64,000 bases of DNA from Ryuthela nishihirai (GCA_038380435.1 JAWZYU010000019.1:29413801-29477800), one strand, 5' to 3'; numbered from the stretch's first letter, positions 20,425-32,404 are shown. Notes: generated by a model from the letters alone, not told the origin. Program-made: numbers and translations.

Positions 20425-20602
20425 TGTCCATGGTTAGCGTGCTTCGCTAATGATAGGGACCTAGGTTCGAGCCTTGGATAAGGCATGGATGTTCGTGTTG
20501 TTTTTCTGCTGAGGTCTTGCCATCCTCACAGACTTTCTACTATGGCATATAAACTAACAGACTCCTGTCAGACCTCTGTGGCAAGCAGCTGCTTGAGGGG
20601 GT
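20425..20602 (+). mobile_element. SINE-B, near full length
   Basis: Head TGTCCATGGTTAGCGTGCTT, B box GGTTCGAGCCTT, ending GAGGGGGTAA. It faces a minus-strand SINE-B about 200 bp away. Confidence 0.9.
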
Positions 20603-20653
20603 AAAACTTGAATATTGCAAACGATCTATTCATGTCAAAGATTCGAAATTTTT

Positions 20654-20671
20654 ATGGTAGAATTCTACCAT
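20654..20671. repeat. Perfect 18-bp palindrome
   Basis: ATGGTAGAATTCTACCAT is self-complementary over its full length. It lies in the spacer between two inverted SINE-B copies, which also holds a 'tgatgtcaaag ... ttgacatcag' imperfect inverted repeat. Confidence 0.95.
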
Positions 20672-20802
20672 CAATACATCATGTTTTTACCATCACTGAT
20701 GTCAAAGGGTTTACATTGACATCAGAGATTCAGAAGAATGGAAAAACATAACCTATTTGTTTTAAGAGACAAATGAATTTATATTTTGTATGTAGGTAAC
20801 AA

Positions 20803-21002
20803 TAAAAATAATAAATACCCCCTCAAGCAGCTGCTTGCCACAGAGGTCTGGCAGGAGCCTGTCATTTATATGCCATAGTAGAAGGTCTGAGAGATTGTAT
20901 GACCTCAGCAGAAAAACAACACAAATGATCATGCCTTACTCCGAGGCTCGAACCCAGGTCCCTTAGATCAGTAGCCAAGCGCGCTAACCACTCGGCCATG
21001 GA
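20803..21002 (-). mobile_element. SINE-B, full length
   Basis: From AATAAATACCCCCTCAAGCA to the head complement GCGCGCTAACCACTCGGCCA. Confidence 0.92.
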
Positions 21003-22277
21003 AACTAGTAAAATATTACTATTTACACTTTTCCAATCACATATTAATTCAAATTTTCACTGTTAAAGGGTGCAAAGCCATCGGTTCCCAAAGTGAAGAC
21101 TTAGTTTTTTTGCCATTTGAGGTATTTTGTCATTTGGGGCATGAAAACTTCAATCTTTTTTGAAAACGAACATACTTTATTCGCAGAAGCGATATTTTAT
21201 TCTTCTAGTTTTATTCCAATCACACGAAAAATATTTCCTTCTCCATTCAGTTTCTTCATCTCTTTTTTCACTTAAAGTCATTATCCCTGGTCAAGTCAGT
21301 AATATACGAAGCAAATAGGCTGAAGAATCTGTTCATAGTTTTTTTTATTTTACAATCTGATCAAATCCTGATTTTACAGTTTGCCTCTTCCCGCTTCTGG
21401 TTAAAAATTATACACTTTTAGGTTTCTGCTATGCTGCACATTTGTAGGTGGGATATTAACCTTAAAGAATGTAATCGATACCATGATAGTGTTACGGCTT
21501 GAAGAGCTTCGATTCAGTTGAAATTAAGATTACTTCATTAGAGTTTCTTCTGAGTCTTGTTCCTTGCTCTCAGTGATGGCCGATAATTTAAAAGAGGCTC
21601 CATTTATTTGATGAGTCTTTTTTTGTGCGAGAGATTTCAAGAACTCGCCTAGATGGCCTCAATGAATCATCTTTCATTTCTCTTAATAACTATTTAGAAC
21701 ATTTTGTTTTGCAGCTTTTACTGTCGCCAACAGAAAGCATTCCATCTGTTCTTATACATGTGATGCTGTGTTTTGGATTTTTTTTCTTCTGGAACCCAGA
21801 ATAGTAAAGACTAGATTGTTACCTTTTATCCCTAATAGCAACATAGTATTTTTTTTTAATCTGGAAATCTGGATGTCCCGACAGGAAGTTTTCTTATCTG
21901 CTCTTAATAGTGTTAGTCAGCGGATTTCTTTCTGGAATGAAGGATGGCCACGCCTCTGAAAGCTTTTTTATGCTCTCAATAGCTAGCCAATGAATTTATA
22001 CTCTAGAAAGAAGAATGGCGCAGAAGCGTTTTTTTTTTACTAGAACGCTTTTTGGCTTCAAAGAAAAGTTCACATCTGCCCCTGAGATATGCCCAATGGA
22101 TATTTTCTATAATGCTAAATATCCGCACTAGGATGGCTTTTTCTTTAGCTCGCCTAGTAAGTCTTATGTGCATTTCTTTGTGGAAAAGTCTTGTATAGCA
22201 ATCTTTTATTTTTTTTTATAGAAATGTCTAATGCAACAATCGTTTCATCTCTGCGGAACACAATCTTAGAGGAACAA
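21003..22277. other. Unassigned AT-rich sequence
   Basis: No repeat family, domain or splice-supported exon recognised. Several long T runs. Confidence 0.45.
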
Positions 22278-22390
22278 TCATTTTCCTCTTTGTGGAATGT
22301 TTTTGTCCCTCTTTGTGGCAAAATCTTTACCGCTTTATGGCACAATCTTTACTTCTCTGTGGCACAATCTTTATCTCTTTGTAATCCAAA
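22278..22390. repeat. ~24-bp imperfect tandem repeat
   Basis: Four to five units of TCT(T/G)TGTGGCA(A/C)AATCTTTA with changes. Confidence 0.75.
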
Positions 22391-23003
22391 CTTTTCTTTT
22401 TTGTAGAACGTCTTCTCTTTGCAAAAACTTCCGGTCGAGATTATTTGATTGGAAGTATCCATCTGTACTGATGTCTATCTAGTGTATTTTTTGAGACCAT
22501 AAAATGTATCCAGCAGACTTTTAAAACTTAATAGCTATCCAGTGGATTTCTAGTGCTCCTGCCACGAACATTAGGAATTATGCAAACTTATATTTTTAGT
22601 ACATTAAGCAGAAAAAAACTTTCGAGCACAACGATAAACAAACGAAAGTAATTTTCTGTTTTATTCCATTACATAACAAAAGTTTCCAACGCGTTGAGTT
22701 GTTTTTTCATTTCATTTTTTTCACTCTCTAGCACGCGACGCGTCATCGTTCCCGAGAAGAAGAAAAATATTATTATGCTACTGTTTCGAGATTAAGGAGA
22801 AAATAAAAGGAAGCAAGAGAAATTGAGGTAAACAACACTTCGTCTTCTTTCGTGATCCATTGCATTGTCTGCATGCAGCAGAACACTGTACGCTCAGTTC
22901 AAATGCTGAATTTTTTATTTTGATACCAATGTAGTGAGAAGGCAAAAAAAAAGAAATCCGCAACCAAATTTTAATAAAAAATGACCTTTCCTTTTTCTAG
23001 ATT
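22391..23003. other. Unassigned sequence
   Basis: Nothing recognised. Confidence 0.45.
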
Positions 23004-23004
23004 T

Positions 23005-23140
23005 GGTTAGATTGTTCTCCGCTGAGCGGCATATTTTTGCACAGAGTTGTATTAATTGTCAAGTCACAAGGACCCAAGTGCTCGGAGAAGATGGTAATGT
23101 GATACACTGGGCAGTTGTTAGAAGACGACCAGTCTCCTAA
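23005..23140 (-). mobile_element. SINE-A 3' fragment, diverged
   Basis: GGTTAGATTGTTCTCCGCTG, 'gagcggcatatttttgcac' and 'caagtcacaaggaccca' match the SINE-A 3' end in complement. It breaks off after 'gttgttagaagac'. Confidence 0.75.
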
Positions 23141-23346
23141 CAACTTCATTAATCGTGCTTCATCACGTGACCTTCGTGTCACGTGACACGAAGAAAGCCA
23201 GATCACTAATTTCTAAAAAAATCGTTGCCAGATATTTTTTCTGAATTTTGTAATCAACCCTAGTGTTTGGATACTTTTTTCAGCGACTGTACGTCCTTTG
23301 TATTGGATGCAGTGCTTTTGCAAATACTTTGCTGCTGGACAGCAGT

Positions 23347-23741
23347 AGGGCGGGGGTGACCCAGTCGGTAGCGCGCCAGGCTCGTAATCTGAAGTTCCCA
23401 GGTTCGAGTCCCAGCTGGGTCAGCGTTGAGATTTATCTCCGCAAATTTCCCCGCCCAGCCCACGGTCAGTAGGGGACACCGATGGACTTGGAAAGACAGC
23501 CGTCCATCGGATGGGATGTTAAGCCGTGGCTCCGTGTGCGGGAGATCCGTACCATGTGCCCATTAAAGAACACGCTGGATGGTCTTGACGGTAGGATACC
23601 ATCTGTCTCCCAACAGCTGTTCCAGTGGGTCCCCTCCCCTAACCTTCTCTGAACCTTTGGGGTCCATGTGACCTGGCCATTTAGCCCATGGTGTGCAAAA
23701 AAAGTGCCACTCAGAGGTAAAACAAGAACCCAAAACAATCC
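23347..23741 (+). mobile_element. SINE-A, full length, subfamily 2, 10-bp TSD
   Basis: Head GGGCGGGGGTGACCCAGTCG; tail with AAAACAAGAACCCAAAAC. Flanked by GGACAGCAGT at 23337-23346 and 23742-23751. It shares specific changes with the copy at 43881 (GATGGACTTGGAAAGACAG, GATCCGTACCATGTGCCC), which marks a subfamily. A ~30-bp 'gtgcttttgcaaa-actttgctgc' unit lies on both sides and looks like an older local duplication. Confidence 0.92.
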
Positions 23742-23778
23742 GGACAGCAGTGCTTTTGCAAACACTTTGCTGCCGTCT

Positions 23779-24055
23779 TTCTCCCCGAGGACAGATCCCC
23801 AATGAACAGATGATAGTCTCCCACCAAGACCATCGAACGTGTTCTTTGTGAACAGGGTTTGACTCTCCCGTACACGGAGTCACGACTTAATGTCCCATTA
23901 GACGGAAGGCGGCCTTTCCAAGAACATCGGTGTCTTCTACTGACCGGGGACAGGGTTGGGGTTTTGCGGAGATAAATCTGAACGTTGATCCAGGTGGGAC
24001 TCGAACTTGAGAACTGCAAAGTATGAACCTAGCGCTCTAGTGGCTGCCTCCCCAA
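23779..24055 (-). mobile_element. SINE-A, 3'-truncated
   Basis: Minus strand, from 'agacagatgata-tctccca' to the tRNA-like head GGGAGGCAGCCACTAGAGCG (right end). Diverged; the 3' tail is missing. Confidence 0.82.
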
Positions 24056-24399
24056 CTCCCTTTTCGGAATTCATTTGTTTATCGAAATGATTATTCGGAG
24101 ATAACATTTTAGTTTTTCATGCCTTTCTTCAATGTCTGTTTATATTACAAAATAATTTGTGCTTAAATATCTCTCTAACGAATGCTATCTCCATACTTGA
24201 CTATGATCCAAGTATTCTGAATATTGAGAAGCCAGCGGTATATCAAATAGTCTATCAAGAGCTGTCCGCATCAGAAGTTCGCAAACTATATTAGTTTCCT
24301 TCATACACCCAATCTCTTTGGCTTTTATAAATGAACATTGCCGAAATAGTATATTTTGAATGCTTTTTGCAATAGTTATGTACTAGGCCGCAGTTCACA
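24056..24399. other. Unassigned sequence
   Basis: Nothing recognised. Confidence 0.45.
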
Positions 24400-24548
24400 G
24401 AGTTTATCATCATCATCCTCAAGCAGCCATGGGCTACGAAGGTCCAACCAGACCATGCAGTTTAGTTCTCCAAGCATATCTGTTCTGAGCTACATCTGCT
24501 GCATCTGGCCACTGCACACCAATTCTAACAAGGTCTTGTTTGACTGAA
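24400..24548 (-). mobile_element. LINE 3' end fragment
   Basis: Starts with the tail complement TTTATCATCATCATCCTC, then GCAGCCATGGGCTACGAAGG, and matches the last ~130 bp of the LINE ORF and 3' end in complement (to 'aacaaggtcttgtttgac'). A strongly 5'-truncated insertion with a (GATGAT) tail. Confidence 0.88.
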
Positions 24549-24907
24549 CACCATTAGAAGGCTTTGAAAACCAAATAGCTACGTTTTGTTGTTTTTTTTG
24601 TAGCTAAAGCATTTGAAATGCACCAAAGAGTTATACTTTTGATAAGCTGAGAAAAGATTAAGGATAAACACATAAAAAGAAAAGAGCGAGTAATTCAGTG
24701 TAGGTATAATGATAAAAAGATGATAAACCCCATTGACAAAAATACTTCATTTTTAACATACATTCATGGAGTCGGCAAAAATTTTTTCGGGGGATAGGAG
24801 AAATTGCCAATGTTGAAAAGAAAATATCGAAAATCTTTAACCAACTAACTTCCACTTTATTAACATAACCATTTTCAACAGTTTTCCAGCTTACAGAATG
24901 ATCCACT
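24549..24907. other. Unassigned sequence
   Basis: Nothing recognised before the satellite begins. Confidence 0.4.
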
Positions 24908-26345
24908 ACAAATAGCATTTACTCATCGACAACAAATAGTTTTCTGTTCCATTTATTCATCTACAGCAAATGGTTTCTGTTTCATTTACTCATGAACATA
25001 AAATAATTTTCTGTTCCATTTACTCATGAACATAAAATAATTTTCTGTTCCATTTACTCAACACAACAAATAGTTTTCTGTTCCATTTACTCAGCACAAC
25101 AAATAGTTTTCTGTTCCATTTATTCAACACAACAAATAGTTTTCTGTTCCATTTACTCAACACAACAAATAGTTTTCTGTTCCATTTACTCATGCATAAG
25201 AAAGAGTTTTCTGTTCCATTTACTCATCACAACAAAATGTTTTCTGTTCCATTTACTCATTCATAAGAAAGAGTTTTCTGTTCCATTTACTCATTCATAA
25301 GAAAGAGTTTTCTGTTCCATATACTCATCTACAGCAAATAGTGTCTGTTTCATTTGCCCATGAACATAAAATATTTTTCTGTTCCATTTACTCAACACAA
25401 CAAATAGTTTTCAGTTCTAATTTACTCATCACAACAAATAGTTTTCTGTTCCATTTACTCATCACAACAAATAATTTTCTGTTCCATTTACTCATCGACA
25501 ACAAATAGTTTTCTGTTCCATTTATTCATCTACAGCAAATGGTTTCTGTTTCATTTACTCATGAGCATAAAATAGTTTTCTGTTCCATTTACTCATCACA
25601 ACAAAATGTTTTCTGTTCCATTTACTCATGCATAAGAAAGAGTTTTCTGTTCTATATACTCATCTACAGCAAATAGTTTCTGTTTCATTTACTCATGAAC
25701 ATAAAATATTTTTCTTTTCCATTTACTCATGAACATAAAACATTTTCTGTTCCATTTACTCATCACAACAAATAGTTTTCTGTTCCATTTACTCAACACA
25801 ACAAATAGTTTTCTGTTCCATTTACTCAACACAACAAATAGTTTTCTATTCCATTTACTCAACACAACTAATAGTTAGTGTTCCATTTACTCATGCATAA
25901 GAAAGAGTTTTCTGTTCCATATACTCATCTACAGCAAATAGTTCCTGTTTCATTTACCCATGAACATAAAATATTTTTCTGTTCCATTTACTCAACACAA
26001 CAAATAGTTTTCAGTTCTAATTTACTCATCACAACAAATAGTTTTCTGTTCCATTTACTCAACACAACAAATAACTTTCTGTTCCATTTACTCAACACAA
26101 CAATAGTTTACTGTTCCATTTACTCATCACAACAAATAGTTTTCTGTTCCATTTACTCATGCATAAGAAAGATTGTTCTGTTCCATTTACTCATGCATAA
26201 GAAAGATTGTTCTGTTCCATATACTCATCTAAAACAAATAGTTTCTGCTTCATTTACTCATGGACATAAAATAGTTTTCTGTTCCCTTTACTCATTCATA
26301 ACAGATAGTGTTCTGTTCCATTTATTAATTCAGAACCATATTTTA
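24908..26345. repeat. 33-34-bp satellite array (~42 units)
   Basis: The unit is TTTTCTGTTCCATTTACTCA plus a variable 13-14 bp end: ACACAACAAATAG, TCACAACAAATAG, TGCATAAGAAAGAG, TGAACATAAAATAA or TCTACAGCAAATGG. The left 20 bp is nearly invariant while the right part falls into about five discrete types. Because most units are 33 bp, long frames stay open by chance (189 codons at 25878-26447); this is not a gene. The array decays at both edges. Confidence 0.93.
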
Positions 26346-27504
26346 CTACTCTATTTTCTCAGCCGTAACTCCCTAAATACGACAAGTTTTTGTTATTTTT
26401 TGATTCATTCTATAACAGTCATTACTTTTCCTAAGGCGGTATTTTAGAAATCGTCGAGCGTCAAACAGCTTTTCAAAGACGAGTGTCGTAATAACTAATA
26501 ACAACTCTCCTAATGCATTCGGTAACATAGTGTACTTACTTTATTGACGTTCATTTCTTTTCATTCTCAAAGTCACATAATGTTAACAGGACCCTCTATT
26601 TTTGTCATAGCATTTTTCATGTTTTAGAAAACCGGCTTTAATTATGTTATAGGAAAAACATTACCTCATTGAAAAAACGGACCATTAATCATAAAAAAGT
26701 ACAATTCGAATTATACGAAAAGGGGCAGAAAATAAAACAAAACTTAAGGTGAGAACATGAAAAGCATCCTTATATATTCATACACTTTTTTTCACTTATT
26801 AAAAATCACTTTTCTTCTGCCCTATCCCATCATATATTATTTAAAAGGTAATGCTGTGAACATTTCTATCTGCTTGCGTTATGTGAGCAGTAACATTGCT
26901 TACACCATTTCTTCCACGAAATCTTTGAGGAGAGGAAAGTCGAGACAGGAAAAAAGAGAAGCCAGAGATATGTCACTATATTTGATGTGATGACCAACAG
27001 TGAGCCAACTTTCGCTTTCCTTTCCCGGACGAAGCGAAAGATGGAAACTAAGTATTGATTTCTTTTTTTCCTCTTTTAAACTTTTCTTCTTTCTCTCTCT
27101 TCTCCCTCATGCATGAAAGATTTTTACTGAAACCTACAAGTTTCTTCCTCTGGTAGCATCTCGCATTTCAGAGAAGGAACGCGTCTGTTTGTAAAGAGCA
27201 GTTTAAGTGAATCACTTCAGACTTTCTGTTTGGCTGTTTGATTCTTCTTTGCCGTTTGGCTCTGTGGCTCTTCTTTGCTCTTTGGCTCTCTGATTCTTAT
27301 TTGCTGTTTCGTTCTGATTTTTATATTTCTTTTCCGCTATTTTCTGCTGCTTCGGTGCCTCTTTTTCTCTCTCTCCAGTTTAGCTATTTTTATATTCACC
27401 ATTCCCCTTATGGTGCTTAAGGATGCAATTTGTTTGTAAAGAAATACTTGATGAGAGATGTTGTTACATAGCAGGGTTATTTTCGGTTTTTTTCCTTGAT
27501 GCCA
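26346..27504. other. Unassigned AT-rich sequence with CT-rich part
   Basis: 27050-27110 is CT-rich and 27225-27350 shows loose 'tttggctct/gattctt' repetition. No exon or element recognised. Confidence 0.4.
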
Positions 27505-27690
27505 TATCGTTTTCTGAGGTTTTGATCATAAAATAACTTAGCCGATACCATATTTCGATGGTTATGATATGAATCATCTATAGCACTTAATAGAGTTTTT
27601 TCTTCAACTCATATTATACGCTTAGGTTTTGACCATAAAATGCTTGCATAGGTTATAATGTGGATCCTTTATAGCACTTAGTGGCCTGTT
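27505..27690. repeat. ~105-bp imperfect duplication
   Basis: Two units share AGGTTTTGA(T/C)CATAAAAT, GGTTAT(G)AT and TATAGCACTTA. Confidence 0.6.
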
Positions 27691-28140
27691 TTGTCATCAT
27701 AAATATAAAATGTTTTTGTATGAACGTTTTCTTAGTTCTTTGTTATTCGAATATAATATTCTTTGCAGTTTCATGATCTAAATATTTTTCTTTCTATCTT
27801 TGTTATAATCATATTTTTCTAGCTCTGTGTAAATTCCTTCAATTTTTTTCTGTAGCTAACGTTGCTTCCCACGGAATTCTTTTACAAAAAAGAATATGTT
27901 TTTTTTTAAACAAAAATGAAATGCGTATTTTTTTTTCGTACCAAATTGTATAGAGGACGTCTAAGTTCGAAAGACCTATCAAATTATTCGGAACATCGTG
28001 TTGTAAAATTCTACCAATTTACTATAGAACTTTCACTCTAAAGAGCCCCATTAAATGGTTACAGAATTTCCCTGCTAAGCCAGTGGAAAGTCCAATTAAA
28101 AGACTTCATCTAAAACAAGCTTTTGTGGGTTGTGTTGCGT

Positions 28141-28222
28141 TTGTTTTACTTCTGAAAGTTCATACGCGTTCCTTCTCTAAATTGTTTTACTTCTGAAAGT
28201 TCATACGCGTTCCTTCTCTAAA
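28141..28222. repeat. Perfect 41-bp tandem duplication
   Basis: TTGTTTTACTTCTGAAAGTT ... CTTCTCTAAA occurs twice (28141-28181, 28182-28222) and is followed by a third TTGTTTTACTTCTGA that opens a SINE-A. The repeated unit thus starts with the SINE-A 3' end. Confidence 0.95.
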
Positions 28223-28499
28223 TTGTTTTACTTCTGAGGGCACTTTTGCGCACCCATTGAACTAAATGGTCAGGTCACAAGGACTCCGAGCTGAGGGAAG
28301 GGAATCTCATTTGAGACTGATGGTAGCCTCTCGTCAAGGCAATCCGGCGTGTTCTTTAAAGTGCAGAGAGTATAACTCCCATGCACACTGAACCACAGCT
28401 TAACATTCCATTCGACGGAAGACGGTACTTCCAGGCCCATCCGTGTCCCCTACTGACCGAGGGCAGTATGGGAATTTAACGGAGCTAAATCACAAAGGG
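28223..28499 (-). mobile_element. SINE-A, tRNA-like head missing
   Basis: Minus strand, from TTGTTTTACTTCTGAGGGCA to 'acggagctaaatcac'. Confidence 0.85.
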
Positions 28500-28507
28500 T
28501 TGTTGTT

Positions 28508-28633
28508 TGGGTTGTTTTACTACTGCAGCACTTTTTTTTTTGCGCAAAATTGACTAAATGGCCAGGCGACAAGGACCCCGAAGTAACACAGGTGGGATTC
28601 GAACTTGCTAACTACAGATTACCAGCCTGGAGC
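28508..28633 (-). mobile_element. SINE-A with a large internal deletion
   Basis: The 3' end (GGGTTGTTTTACTACTGCAG to 'aaggaccccgaag') is joined directly to the head region (AACACAGGTGGGATTCGAAC to 'agcctgg'). Confidence 0.85.
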
Positions 28634-28730
28634 TTTTTTTATGGAAAAAATGAGACTGAAGGTAAATCAAAGATCTAACTCAAATCAGTTTGATTTCGTG
28701 AGTTTCAGTAATATTCGTTCGGTACTTAGG

Positions 28731-29123
28731 ATCGGAGGTTGACTCAGTGGGTATCGCGCCAGGTTCGTAATCTGCAGTTCTCTGGTTCTAATTCCAACTT
28801 GCCTACATCGATAATTCCCGTTCCGATAATTCCGTATTTCTCCGATAATTCCCGTTCTGTCTTCGGTGAGAAAAGGAACCCCTCTAGGCTTGGAAAGGCT
28901 CTCGCACCCGTCGGATAAGACGTTCAGCCGTGGCTCAGTGTGTAGTTTATCCATACTCTGTCTACTGGAACACGCTGGATGGCTTTGATGAGAGGCCGTC
29001 ATCTAACAGCTGCCCAGTGAATCTCCTTCTACAACTTTCTCTGAGCCCTTGGACTCTTGTGGAGTGGTCATTTAGTCAATTTTGTACAAAACGTTTGTCG
29101 CTCAGAGGTGAAACAGCACAACA
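28731..29123 (+). mobile_element. SINE-A, full length, diverged
   Basis: Head ATCGGAGGTTGACTCAGTGG. There is a local 'cgataattcc' triplication (28809-28850) absent from other copies. Tail GAGGTGAAACAGCACAACA. Confidence 0.88.
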
Positions 29124-29379
29124 TTCATTACCTAGAGATGTTATAGTGTAGATGCCAGAATATTTATAAACAGAATTTTCTATGTAATGTTTTATATTTT
29201 CATTAACGCCTGTACAAATACTTATTACCAGCAATAAATATTTAACCTAGACGGTAATTAAAACTTCAAACATAATGTTATCTCAAAACATTTATTTTGA
29301 GAAAGTATTTTTAGTAGTTAGTGTAAGACTTATTTCCCTCAATTTTGTAGCCAAGCCCTCAAGTTATAGTGCAATTCAC

Positions 29380-29565
29380 TTTCATTCTGAATGCCCAAGC
29401 TTCCATAACTCTTTAAATATTGAAAGGATAATATTGAAATTCAAAATTCAGCGAGTTTGACTGATATATTCATCTTCAGTAGCATTTTACCATAAAAACG
29501 ATTATTTTAGAGGTTATTTAGCTTTGAATTTGGCATTTAGCTGTCATAGCATAGAAATAATCTAA
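29380..29565. repeat. Relative of the foldback arm
   Basis: CTTCCATAACTCTTTAAATATTG and the blocks after it parallel the right arm at 17430-17550 (CTTTCATAACTCATTAAACATTG), including 'ttaccataaaaacgattattttagaggttatttagct'-like sequence. No partner arm seen here. Confidence 0.5.
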
Positions 29566-29579
29566 TAGTTTTCATTGTT

Positions 29580-29840
29580 CGTTTGTTTTTGCATCTGAAC
29601 GGCACTTTTCTTCACACGATGAATTAAATCGCCAGGTCATTAAGATCTCTAAAAGTTCAGAGTTGCGTAGAGGATTTCTAAGGATCTGCTTGACAGTAAG
29701 ATTCTAATCAGTTCCAACCACTAAGTTCTTTAGTACGGCCAAAGTATGACCTCTCCTCCGCACTGAACCAAATCTTAACGTCCCATCCGATGTCAGCCTT
29801 TCCAAGTTCATAGAGGTCTTATTTCTAGAGGCAGAGTGCG
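29580..29840 (-). mobile_element. SINE-A, heavily decayed
   Basis: Recognisable words: 'gcatctgaacggcacttttc', CTTAACGTCCCATCCGATG and 'cctttccaag'. Head lost. Confidence 0.6.
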
Positions 29841-30007
29841 AGAAAGAATATATTGAAAGTAAAGAAGTTCGCCTTTGAGAAGGCGTAAGTAGCGACCTCA
29901 AATGCTGTTGAGATTCATATCGTGATTTTCAATATAACAGGGAAACCAACAATATGGGGCAAACAAATAATTCACTAAAAATTATACTTAAAAAAAATAA
30001 CAGCTGT

Positions 30008-30388
30008 GTTGGGTTGTTTTCCTTTAAGATGTACTTTTTTGCACACAATGGGCTAAATGGCCAAGCCACAATGACCCGGAAGACTCAGAGAAGATTGGTG
30101 GTAGGGCGCCCACTGGATAGCTGTTGGGAGGCATATGGTAGCTTCCCATCAAGGCCATCCAGCATGTTCTTTAACATACACAGAATATGGCTCTCCAACA
30201 CACAAATCCACGGCTTAACGTCCTATCTATGGACGACGGACTTCCAAGCACATCGGTGCCCACTACTGTCCGAGGGCAAGGAGGAGAATATTGCGGAGAT
30301 AAATCCCAACACCTGTCGGGGTGGGACTCGAACCTGGAAACGATAAATTACGAGCCTGGCACGCTATCGACTGAGTCACTCTCGCCCA
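30008..30388 (-). mobile_element. SINE-A, full length
   Basis: From TTGGGTTGTTTTCCTTTAAG to the head complement GACTGAGTCACTCTCGCCC, with B-box complement GGGACTCGAACC. Confidence 0.9.
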
Positions 30389-30719
30389 AAATAATAGTTT
30401 GTACTTGAAAAACAAATGCATAGTTTTCGTAGATGACCACTTTCAACTTTAGATTTTTTTTATTAGTTGCTATAAGTCCATAATGGACAGGGAAAACTTT
30501 TAAAGAAGCACGAGGTGAACATATAGAAATAATCTTTTCTGAATTAAATGATTTGAAGATTTTTCAATTAATCATTGACAGATTTAAAAAAAATATCAAG
30601 GCTAATTCATACAGCAAAGTAAAGAGAATGAAATTGTACAATAATAATTACCTGCAAAAGTATAAACTAACGTTACATTCGTCTCTGTAAAACTAACATC
30701 ACCCTAGGCGAAATGAACG
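30389..30719. other. Unassigned AT-rich sequence
   Basis: Nothing recognised. Confidence 0.4.
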
Positions 30720-31040
30720 ATAACTGATTTTGCAATGGTCTCTATGGAAGTTGCACAAAATGCACTATTTAGATTGCACAGTAGTCTCTATGATAGTTAC
30801 ACAAAATGCGCGATACATTATTTTACAGCAGTCTGTATGAGTGTTGAACAAAATATTGATGCCCGATTTTACAGTAATTCCTCTAAAATTAGCACAAAAT
30901 GCACGATATTGGATTTTACAGTAGTTAGTCTCTATGAGAGTTGCAGAAAATGCATGAATCTGATTTTACACTAGTCCTATGGAAATATCGCAAAATGCAT
31001 GATATCTGATTTCACACCTATGAGGTGCCTATGGAAGTTG
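30720..31040. repeat. ~58-bp degenerate tandem repeat
   Basis: Five units with GCACAAAATGCA-GAT, GATTTTACA-TAGT and CTCTATG(G/A)(A/T)AGTT in the same order. Confidence 0.8.
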
Positions 31041-32404
31041 AACATTTGTTCCTATGCATTCTTTGCTGCGAATTAACGGAGGAAATTTCATCCCAGACAG
31101 AAACTGCTAGATTCGCAGACTAATACATTTACAGGCTCTATTGTTTTGAATATTCCATACAGAATCAGGGGAATCATTCACCCAGAAACTTCGACGCAAG
31201 ATTTCATACGTTTCGTAGACTCTTCCATTCATCTATCTGTACACTGTTTCCTATGCAATAGTCCATATTTGGTCCACTCTATAAGCTAACCAAGCTGATT
31301 TTTTATTTTCGTTCTCACAAAACCTCATTTTCGCAAACCTGTTCCTTCCTTGCAACACACACCAGATCCTTCACTTCCTACCACACAGGAGGATATCAAA
31401 TAGGAAAAGGTCAAAATGAAATAAAATTTTTTGAGATTTCCGTTTCAATTTATCTTACTTTCGAGCTGAATTTTTTTCACGAAAAAAAAAATGTGGACGA
31501 GGTCTTATTTAACCGACATTTCACTTAAAAAGAGAGAGAGAGAAATGAAAAGAAAGTTTTCAGCAGAAAGTGATAAGAGAGCATACAATAATAATCTTCC
31601 TGCAATATGCAGAGACGGAGTAACAGTAATCCTTTTTAATATTGGGCTGCAGCGGCTCTGCAATTGATATGTAAATTCCTAATCGAGTGGCCTTTTCAGA
31701 TCTTGCTCACCACCACCATCTTGGTGATGTAGAGCAGGCAGAGTTATCTTCCCTTGCTCTTCTCACGGAGAAACCTAATTTATCTACGGTCTCTCTCTCG
31801 TCGTAAGGATATTTTTCATCTTTTCCTATCTCCAGCAGTTATCTCGATTTCTCCTATTCTTTCGGCGGTTGAAATTAGCCTTAGAGAAATAAATTATTTC
31901 TTTGGCCTTTTCCTCCAAGAGAGATTATCAAAGAAACTGTAGAATATAAAATTTAAGGGTAGCACCTTTTCCAGATGGACAATAAGCATCACATTCCGTG
32001 ATATGCTTATAATTATCACTATTCCGTCCCGTGAATGCAATTAATGCTAGAGTTTTATTTTACGGCGTCGGTTTTGTGTCAGTTTGACTGATTAGGTCAT
32101 TACATAGATTTTTGGATATTGCACTCATTTAAGTAAACGATTTAATATAACAGTAATGATTAATATTTTAATTAACTTTTGAGATAGATTCTTAGAGATT
32201 GCAACGTTACTGCTAAATGAAAGAGTTTACGAGATCTTTATTCATTTAATGAATAACATTGCGCTTATGACATGGGGAAACCAAATGGAATAATTGTAAT
32301 CGTTCTTCCTGGTGTATATATTTTCCTAGAGTATAATTTCCTGGTGTATAAGGAAAAATATCGAAACCGTAGGATGATACCTGGAATGTACCGAAGAAAT
32401 AAGA
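31041..32404. other. Unassigned sequence
   Basis: No repeat family or domain recognised. 31650-31740 is locally GC-richer, with CACCACCACCATCTTGGTGA, but no exon can be defended. Confidence 0.4.

Noticed and set aside
24908..26345. CRISPR-like pattern (constant repeat, variable spacer)
   Set aside because: The 'spacers' come in only about five types of 13-14 bp, far too short and repetitive, there are no cas genes, and the genome is eukaryotic. It is a satellite.
25878..26447. 189-codon open frame
   Set aside because: Lies wholly in the 33-bp satellite; a period divisible by three keeps frames open. The peptide is a repeat with no domain.
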